Assembly: GCA_029449235.1 (NCBI GenBank)
Contig: JANATG010000006.1
Location: 62,001-126,000 of the forward strand
Direction: 5' to 3'
Origin: Linnemannia schmuckeri
Taxonomy: Eukaryota > Mortierellomycota > Mortierellomycetes > Mortierellales > Mortierellaceae
Length of the DNA stretch: 64,000 nt
In this document: positions 56,172-64,000 of the stretch, piece by piece
Layout: each line of letters starts with the position of its first letter
Numbering within the stretch: position 1 is the stretch's first letter
Program-made: the position numbers and the translations under genes
Notes under the pieces: model-generated
What the model was told of the DNA's origin: nothing
Seen by the model: only the letters and a program-made list of their open reading frames with translations
Database searches by the model: none

Positions 56172-58901
56172 AATGGGGATAGTGATGGAGTGGGATGGTG
56201 GCCAAACGGACAGAGGGCGATCACTTCATAGTCCAAATCTACTCATGAAAAATACACTTATGATCCTTAACTCAAAATACGAGGAGCAAGGGAATGGCTT
56301 GTCTCGTAGGAAAACAACAGCATAGAACAAGCGAACGAATGAACGAAACAAGGAATCGAACAACCATAAAGAAAACCCAAAAGAAGTGAAAAGAGGAAAA
56401 AAAAAAGGACAAAAAAAAACCTTGCTCGACAGCGACGACAATAACAGCAGACAAAATACAATAAACAACAAACTTCAAACAACAAACAACCATCTCAACG
56501 GGCGTGAGCCCTATTTTCTTTCTTTCACTATATTACTATGTCACTCCTCTCTGTCAATCCCTTTCTGACTCTGTCTCTCTATGTCTCTGTATGTCTGTAT
56601 GTCTGTCTCTCGTCCACACCTATACGCTACTTTCTCTTCTATTCCTCGCCAGCAGATGGTCTTTTTTAGTAACATCCAAACTTCATCATCATCATCACCA
56701 TCATCATCACCCCTCCTCTGTCTCTATCTTTCACTCTAGCGCCCTCTTTTTTTTTTATCTTGTCTCTTAACACATCCTTAAGTACATGATCATGAATACA
56801 CTACACCTTGGAAAAATAGATGACATCGCCTATCCTGTTGCATTTTGCTCTCATTCAACTCAACCTTCCGACATCATTCCCTTACATATTCATCTTTCCC
56901 TCTATTCAAGTTTTGGGTCCGCTTTTCTCTCCTTGTCTCTCTCTCTCTCCCTATCTTCTCTGAAAGTCCGAGATGGTGTCGGTCTGTTGGTCATCACCCC
57001 TTCGCCTTCTCTGCCTTTTCATGTCCATCCATCGATCCACCATTATTTAGTACGATTGGATTGACGGACCATCAAAACAATTGAGCATCTCTGAATGACC
57101 ATGACGGCCCATGGACAGCCAGTCCTTCCTTCAAACAAACAAACAAAGAATAAGCCAGCATAACAAAACAGCGCCAATAATTAGCTTAGTCTTTCAAGGA
57201 ACAACCTTATCGCTCAAGCGAGAAAAAGGCGTACCTATCCTTTCTCTCTAATGTGTATGTGTGTACCTGAGTGTGGTTCCCCTGTCTGGGACAATTGCCA
57301 TAAAGATTTGTGTGGTCCACCAGATGCCCTTTGCCGCACCCCCACCATACTCCTCGTCTTCTCCGTCACTTCCTCTCTCCCCCTTCACAGATGGTTTACC
57401 GTTCTCTCTCCTAACCCCTCATTGTTGATTATTATATCTCCTGTAATGCATGACACGGCATCTCAAACACGACATCTTGAACACGACACCACGACTTTGC
57501 CTTTCGCAATAATTAAACCACGTTTTTCCTGCAATCAAAGGAAGGTTTATTGTGCAGGATCATAAAAAAAGGGGGGTTCGGCAAACGATAATAAATAAAG
57601 AGCGCCGGGACATGGGGGAGCAAAGATGCAAACAAACATAATACCCAAGCGACGAGCGGGAGGGTACTCATCTTTTGTTCCTAGCGATTGGGCGACAATA
57701 GAAGCAACGAGATATAAGTATAGCGTAGAGTCGAGAGACACGGCATGGTATGGTTTGGTTTAGCGAGAAACAATTTGCTAAGTAGCTGTATTCCCCCCTA
57801 GGGTTCACAGAAATGCGAAATGCAATCAATCACAGTATCGAACTTGCCACGCAAGTAGGGAAACAAAGAAGAGAAACAAGGTTCCCGCCAATTTTCCGTT
57901 TTTCATGACACAAACCCCTGTTTATTCTGCACCCCTGTACAACTTGTCTATGTGTTCCCTTGGTGAATCGCCAAAAGGGCGAAAAGCCGTATTTTGTACT
58001 TCGTTCCTAATACCATATTTTCATTTTTCAAATAAAGTATACAAAAAAAAAATCGAAAATCAGAAAACCAACAATCAACAACGACAAGAAGAAGGGAAAG
58101 AGGGTGACAATGTTTAACTGATATCTCTTTTTGGGCTTTTTCTCTTGTACGTTCTCGTATGTGTTTTTTTTTTTGTGTTTTTTGTGCAAGCAGGCATTTA
58201 GTGGACATATTCCTCTTTAGTGCTTGAGAGCCGGTGAGAAAAAAAAAAATCATATCATTGAGACAGCCTTGGACAAACAAAAAGAGAATCCAGCGACGAA
58301 GGCAAGTGAAGGGAATGAATATTTCAACGAAAAAAAAGAAGGCTCAGTGTGCTGAGAGGAAAAAAAGAGGGCTCACATTGCTGCTGTCCAAAGAGACTTT
58401 TTTCTGCTAACCCTCATTCCATTTTCATCTCGGTTCCACAAGATGAGCAGACAAAGTGGAGTAATCTCTCTTCTTTGGCGTAAAAGCCAAAGAAACCACA
58501 CTGGTTTATTATCTACGGCACGTTACTTCGTGTAATCTCGATTTGTCCAATGCATGCCATTCGTTTTTAATTCTCGGCTGAGTTCAAGGAGAAAAAGAAA
58601 AAAAAAAAAAAAAAAAGAAATAAAAAAAGAAGGAAAAAAAAAAAAAAAAAAGAAAGGAAAAAAAAAAGTGTGGATCCACGCTACCGGATTCAACTGGACA
58701 CGACAGCACTTGACAAGTCTTGAAAGAACTAATTACAGAGGAGAGAGGAAGCCACAAAAGCCTGCGGGCTCTCGCTCTTTTTTTGTGGTTTCTTTTTTTT
58801 TCTCATAGAGCAGGGAAGGCGTAAATGCATTTCGTATTCTCGGAAATTAACGACAAACTGATAAGAAAAAAAAAGAGGGGAGCCTGAGAGAAAGCATCAT
58901 T

Positions 58902-61464
58902 TTACGCGGCCGGAGGCCAGTTGTTGTCGCTGGTGTACGCGTACATGACGTACATGCTGGTGTCCTTGGCATACCGCTCGATATAGTACGCAACCACCGT
59001 CGATCGAATTGCGACCACCGTGCCAGGACGCATCACAACACGCTTGCCCAGCTCAGGGATACATAGATCACCTCCAACAAAGTCTCCACATGCAACGATC
59101 CAGCAGAATCCATGCTTCGTGTGCGCCTTGTCATGGTGAAGCCGAGGAGACACGTCCATCGCCAGTGCAACCGTTGCCACGGCATCAAACAGTCGCGGTG
59201 TACCAAACTGGAGTCCGTGGTACTTTTCATAAAGCGTCGGAAACAGAAACTTCAAATGCCGCGCAATAATCCCCTTCTCCACCATCTGGATCGCCCGTAC
59301 AAGTCGCAAAAGCCGTCCCTGAGTCGCCGACTCCAACTGCAAGTCACGAGGTCGATTGTCATCCTGCTGCCTCTTCTCGTCCCTATGCGGACAATCAGGG
59401 TCATGGCAGATATCATGGTGATTCTCGATGGCACGCTGTCGAGGTGGGTCATGTGCAGCACAAGCTCCATTTATCTGGTAGGTCTGGCCATTGGGTGCTG
59501 TTTGGGTGTTTGCCTTTTCGTTCTGAGTTGAAGCATCCTTGTTGGGTGCAGCGTGGACGGGTTGTTGACGACTGGACGTGTTGTTGTTATTGTTGGTGTG
59601 CACATTGACGATTGATCCCAGAACTGATCCTCCTCCTGCAGCAAGTGTCAACGGCGTCTGGAACGGGGGCTAAAAAGAAGAAAACAACAAACAGGAAGAA
59701 AAATTTTAAATTAGGAACATCAAGCTGTTTCTTTGCATCAACTGCATTGTCCTTATTGAGTCATCTGTTGCTCACAGAGAGCAAGGAAAAAACAAATAAA
59801 AAAGGCAACGTACGTAAAGATGTCCTCCTTGTTCTGGAGGAGCCCTGACACGCCAATGGCCAAACCGCAAGACACCTGTCTGTTGAGGATCCTTCCATGA
59901 TGGTCGCCATCCGTTCAAGAAGCCATCACCGCTGTGTCCACGAACCACGTCCTTGCTCTGAAACTCTCGACAACAAGCCTCCAGTTTCTGCAACAGATTC
60001 GTATCGAGCTCATCCGGTGGCCACACATGCAGCAAGACCTGGCGAGAGTTGCCCTCTGCCGACTGAAACTCATGCGTCTCTCCGACAGGTTCCAGAAATT
60101 CGCTCGATTTCCGTCCAAATTTGTAGGGAGAATTGGGTGGCAGAGGGTAGACCATAGCTGGCGGTGGTGGAGTTGTCCCGCGGTACATGTGACTTATCGG
60201 AACCGACTGTGCTGTCGGATGTTGTCCTTCTGGCGTCGGTACAGCGCTCACACTAAACAACAGGAACGAACGAGTAAACGACCGGTGAGCATTGACGTGC
60301 AGAGTGGAGAAAAGGTCATGCCCAAACAGATAGATCCACATAATTCTCCAGACGGCATACCTGTTGAAGAAAGGCATCCTCGCGTGGTACATCCTGTCAG
60401 GGTTGGAGGGCTGACTCTGTACCTCCTGAAGTGATCGGCTTGGTATGCTGTTGGGTCGTGGAAGAAATTCACTGAACCTGTAGGGTTGTTGGAGTGACGA
60501 TCCCTGTATAGCGTTAGCAGACCGCGAGTTGAAAATGGCGATTGCTGCCGCTGCCGTAGCCAGAGCCTCAATGATAATTGGCCGCCAGTACCACCCATAT
60601 TTCCCGATGCAGAGGTTCGACCTAGGTTCGATGCAAAGACGACAGTCGTGTCTAGTCCAGAGTTGTTCCTTTCGAGCCTTAGATAGCGAGTTTGAGGTGT
60701 CAATCGTGTTGGTTTGTTCACCAACTGCACCAGAATTTGTGTCAGGCTGGTCCGCATGCTCGTAGTCGATGCCGTCGTTGGATGAAGAGGAAGGAAGAAG
60801 CGAGCCCTGGCGCTGAAGTTGCTGCTGTAGTTGCCGGACATTCTCCTCGAATTCGACCTGTTCGCGCCGTAGCTCAAGAAGGATGGCCTCCTGGGACGAC
60901 AAGAAATCGTCATGCTCGTAGACATCCAGATCATCCTCAAAGTCCTCGCAGTCACCGTCTACCCCTTGTTCGTCAAAGCTGTCGATGTCGTCAAAGTCGA
61001 TATCGCCTGATTCGGATGAAGAGTTGGGAGGAAGATCGCTGAGTTGCGCCAAATGTGAGAACAGGCTGTCGCGAGTTTGATTAAGACTAATAGCCAAAGG
61101 TTGCGAGTGCTGATGTGAAAGTTCTGCGTAGAGTGCCTCGATATATTCGGTTTCCATAGATGTTGTTGGCGCCATTTTCCTTTCCGGCTGGGGATGATCA
61201 CTGGTAGTAGAAGTTGTAATGGTAGGCCGTGCAAGGTTTGAATCGCCATAAAGCTTGGATGATTGGTGGGAATCCTGTTGTTGCGTTTCCTGCAGTGAGG
61301 TTGAGGCAGAGGACAATTGTCCTGTGGCGGCTGAGCTTGTTATTGTTGCTGTTGGTTCCGGGCGCGGTCGAGTTGCAGCTGCTATCTCCTGAGAAGTTTC
61401 TGGTTTTGATGGAAGATCTGGATTCGGGTGGGGCTGAATCTTGTGTAGTAATTCCACTGTGTTT

Positions 61465-61496
<32 letters not shown>

Positions 61497-61637
61497 TTGT
61501 TTTGAGGTGTTGGCATGTGCGGCGGACTTTTTTGATCCGTTCTTGTTCTTTGGTTTCATGTAGTTGTTCGCAGCTATTTTCATGTGAATGGCAGAAGGAA
61601 GGAAGAGAAAGATGTTAGCCTTTTTTCTTTGGTTCAT
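58902..61637 (-). CDS. Probable 2-oxoglutarate/Fe(II) dioxygenase-fold protein with disordered N-terminus
   Basis: Two clear exons (61637-59814, 59669-58902) join in phase to about 863 residues. The first 300 residues are low-complexity: a poly-Gln run from CAG repeats (61465-61500), an acidic stretch (GDCEDFEDDLD) and a Gln-rich coiled coil. The C-terminal part resembles fungal 2OG dioxygenases: SPRLHHDKAH gives the H-x-D pair, DFVGGDLCIPELGKRV the typical GG-x-L strand, and PGTVVAIRS the next. The expected distal His is Tyr (VVAYYIERY), so activity is doubtful. A further in-frame intron may lie at about 60361-60255 (AACAG|GTATGC ... GTTTAG); removing it deletes an odd aromatic segment (WIYLFGHDLF). 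It is divergent from ATG7. The domain call is moderate; the gene itself is well supported. Confidence 0.6.
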
Positions 61638-62364
61638 GAAAGGCTATTGTTTTCGAGGAGTTGGGAGGAGTACATTTATTGTTTTCCCCGACTAGCTGCG
61701 TTGACGTGTTTGCGATGCCTAGACAAAAGGCGCAATGCAAAGTCTGTACCTTTTCAAACTGGCTGGTGCATTCGGTCTTATTTACGTATCGTGTTGTTGT
61801 TGTCGGAGGATGCACGTCGTCAAGGCGATGTGTGTAACGAGAGTTGAAGAGTTGAAGAGGGAATTGAGGAGAACGTTTCAAAGAAATGAACGAGATCACT
61901 TTTTATGAAAGGTTCAAGGTCACACCTTCCTAATAAGTGTGCGGTATGTGAAAAAAAAATTGAAAACGTCACCGAGGTTCCAATTAATCGTAAAGTCGAC
62001 ACACATGGATAAGGTGCGAAAAGAGTGTTGGTCAGTGTGAGTGGGTCGTGCGTGCCTAGTTCGTCTTGCTCAGGGGACATCGAGTACTTTTCCTTGTCAC
62101 TATCTCACGCGGTACATTCTTAGTTTTGTTCTTTTTAAATATAAAACCACAGTGCCCTTTTTTTTTTCTTTTCCTTTTCCTTTTTGCTTTATTCATTCAC
62201 CTTTCCAGCCCAACTCATCACTTCCCACTTTTGCCACCACTTTTCTACTTTTCTTTTTCACAGGCAGCTATAGAGGCATACTTTGACGACAACTACACTC
62301 ACACGGAGACATACACACACTAACAACGCGACTCAACACTCCAGGACACAATAACAAAAAAAAA
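61638..62364. promoter_or_regulatory. Divergent promoter region of the dioxygenase-like gene and ATG7
   Basis: About 730 bp between oppositely directed start codons. Next to ATG7 lies AATATAAAACCAC (about 62138) followed by a T/C-rich tract, a fair core promoter and initiator region about 220 bp before the ATG. Bidirectional control is inferred from layout only. Confidence 0.45.
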
Positions 62365-64000
62365 ATGACGCTGCTGCAGTTTCACCCTTGGGCTTCAGCA
62401 GTTGAGGCGCCGTTTTGGCAGGTTCTCACCCAGCGCAAGATGGATATCTTCAAACTCGACGACTCCCACAAACCCATCCTTGGCTACTACTCAACCGGTC
62501 AGCAGGTCCGTGTCCCCGGGAAGGATACCTCCGTCGCCCTCCCCGCTCGTCTCTGTCTCGGGACTGGCGCCTTTCTAGATGAAAATAGCTCTGACCAACA
62601 CCCCCTGAACAAGTAAGAAAAGACGTCTCCTTGCCCAATTTCTGACCGAACAAAAAAAAAATGCAACTCCGCATCGAGTATTTTCCGGGGTGCGAGCTAG
62701 CACCGTCAACTGACTAACAATTGTCATCGTTGCCTTGTGCTTCATAGAACGCCAGCATTCACATTCCCTGCACCAGGTGTGGTAAAGAACACCAATACGA
62801 TCGAAGATTTCAAATCAATTGACAGGACCGCTCTTTTCAAAATGGTGGTCGACCAGGTATGACTAAACCTGCACGTGGTTGTTTGGTTTGTCAGCATATG
62901 TTAACATCTCTCATTGGTGTCCTTACCTTAACGCACTTTGCCTCTAAAATGGTATAGATCTGGGATGATATTACATCAGGAAGGGCGGTTCTGGATCCAT
63001 CAACGCTCAACCGGTTTCTCTTGGTCACCTTTGCCGACTTGAAAAAGTTCAAGTTCTTTTACTGGTTCGCTTTCCCTGCTCTCCAGGCCGACCCCGCATG
63101 GTCCACAGATGCTATCCAGGAGATTGGTGCAGTCTGGTCACCACCAGTTATCAATCAGCTTCGGGAAGAAGTCGATCAATTCAAACTGAACTTTGGACCC
63201 AGCCAGTCAGGATTCTTCCTTGTCAAGGAGGGCCAGGAAGGTCTTTCGGTAGCGCGTCTTCAGGACTGGGATGAGTTCTATGCAGGATGTGACGAGAGCC
63301 AGGTACGAATATCGGTCTTGAATCTTGAAGTGTAACAGGAGGCCTTTTTCTTATCAACCGAATTGACCTCCTTTATGTTATTGTTTAACTGCAGGTAATT
63401 GTTGGATTTGCAGATCCTTCGTCATTGGATAGCAACCCTGGCTGGCCACTACGCAACCTGTTGGCATTGCTGCAGTATCGTTGGAAGGTGACCAAGGTCC
63501 GCGTGGTCTGTTTCCGTGAGGTTCTTGGCAAGCAGGATATCAGCGCCAGCAAACTTTTTACCGCACAGCTTCCATCATACATTCCCGTGACAGGTAAATT
63601 CTTCGTTTGTTTCTCCTTCATCATCTTGTGAAGATGTTTGCGGTACATTCCTAACCGCTAATGCTTCTTTTTCTTAATAACAGCGTGCCCAAAGGCGGTG
63701 GGATGGGAGAAGAACGCGCAGGGAAAATTAGGACCTCGCCTTGCGGACTTGGCCCCCTTGATGGACCCAGCACGTTTGGCTGACACTGCAGTGGACTTGA
63801 ACCTGAAGCTGATGCGCTGGAGACTGTTGCCGGATCTGCAGCTGGAGAAAGTGCAGAAGACCCGTTGCTTGTTGTTGGGAGCTGGAACGTTAGGATGCTA
63901 TGTGGCGCGGTCCTTGTTGGGTTGGGGGGTCCGTAACATCACGTTCGTCGACAATGCCAAGGTCTCATTTTCGAACCCTGTCCGCCAACCACTGTTTGAA
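62365..64000 (+). CDS. ATG7: ATG7, E1-like autophagy activating enzyme (3' end beyond the window)
   Basis: Five exons are seen (62365-62612, 62748-62856, 62958-63302, 63395-63593, 63684 to the window edge), coding 406 residues in frame. ATG7 activates Atg8 and Atg12 with ATP and passes them to Atg3 and Atg10. The N-terminal domain is recognisable by FHPWASAVEAPFW, LTQRKMDIFKLDDS, LVTFADLKKFKFFYWFAFP and LAPLMDPARLADTAVDLN. It is followed by the start of the adenylation domain with the nucleotide loop LLLGAGTLGCYVARSLLGWG and FVDNAKVSFSNPVRQPLF. The catalytic Cys and C-terminal Atg8-binding tail lie outside the window. All exon junctions keep the frame and restore known family text. Confidence 0.96.

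Larger units (their letters stand above)
54896..58901. other. 4-kb gene-poor region
   Basis: No reading frame here looks like a protein and no tRNA is seen. The left part (to about 55650) is purine-rich, so CT-rich for the minus-strand methyltransferase promoter. The middle and right have CT-rich, GT-rich and A-rich tracts (for example A runs at 58592-58668). It could hide a long non-coding transcript or short exons that I cannot recognise. Confidence 0.5.

Overview
The window is nuclear DNA of a filamentous fungus, most likely an early-diverging lineage of the Mucoromycota sensu lato (a Mortierella-type genome is my best guess). The genes are split by many short GT-AG introns with fungal-style splice sites, and the protein set is fungal: TOR-complex raptor, STT3, ATG7, a peroxisomal acyl-CoA oxidase and a LaeA-like methyltransferase. 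Several genes rarely seen in yeasts and moulds of the Dikarya are also present: Integrator subunit 4, a FAM72 protein and a muskelin. Fifteen host protein-coding genes were modelled. Where introns were placed base by base, the joined exons keep one reading frame.

Layout, left to right. 0.8-5.6 kb: raptor (+). 6.2-8.8 kb: STT3 (+). 8.9-13.1 kb: a 1341-residue protein with a Whi5/Nrm1-like motif (-). 13.6-15.8 kb: a DUF2828/vWA protein (-). 16.2 kb: tRNA-Val(AAC) (-). 16.4-18.3 kb: a retroelement graveyard holding a tRNA-derived SINE nested in a 5'-truncated LINE, plus a second LINE tail. 19.9-25.6 kb: muskelin (+). 25.8-31.1 kb: INTS4 (-), divergent from an SRR1-domain gene (+, 31.2-32.7 kb). 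32.8-33.4 kb: a small methyltransferase (-). 33.8-37.4 kb: an MFS drug-transporter gene between two 519-bp inverted arms, whose outer edge lies inside a tRNA-Ser(CGA) gene. 37.5-45.2 kb: a complete 7.7-kb Mutator-like (MULE) DNA transposon. 46.0-48.8 kb: acyl-CoA oxidase (-). 49.7-51.8 kb: FAM72 protein (-). 52.8-54.9 kb: LaeA-like methyltransferase (-). 54.9-58.9 kb: a 4-kb gene desert of purine/pyrimidine tracts. 58.9-61.6 kb: a 2-oxoglutarate/Fe(II)-dioxygenase-like protein (-). 62.4 kb to the edge: ATG7 (+, cut by the window end).

The most striking object is the MULE. It has terminal inverted repeats, a 9-bp target duplication and two divergent intact genes. The larger gene, assembled from six exons, encodes one 1281-residue polypeptide that joins a Ulp1-like C48 cysteine protease, a FAR1-type zinc domain, a MULE DDE transposase, a SWIM zinc finger and a CCHC knuckle. 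The smaller gene encodes a zinc-finger/coiled-coil protein. A 107-bp tandem repeat lies between them. The second striking object is the 519-bp inverted repeat that encloses the MFS gene and splits a tRNA gene copy.

The housekeeping genes do not form a pathway cluster. Raptor (TORC1) and ATG7 (autophagy) belong to linked nutrient-response pathways but lie 57 kb apart, and I see no sign of co-regulation.
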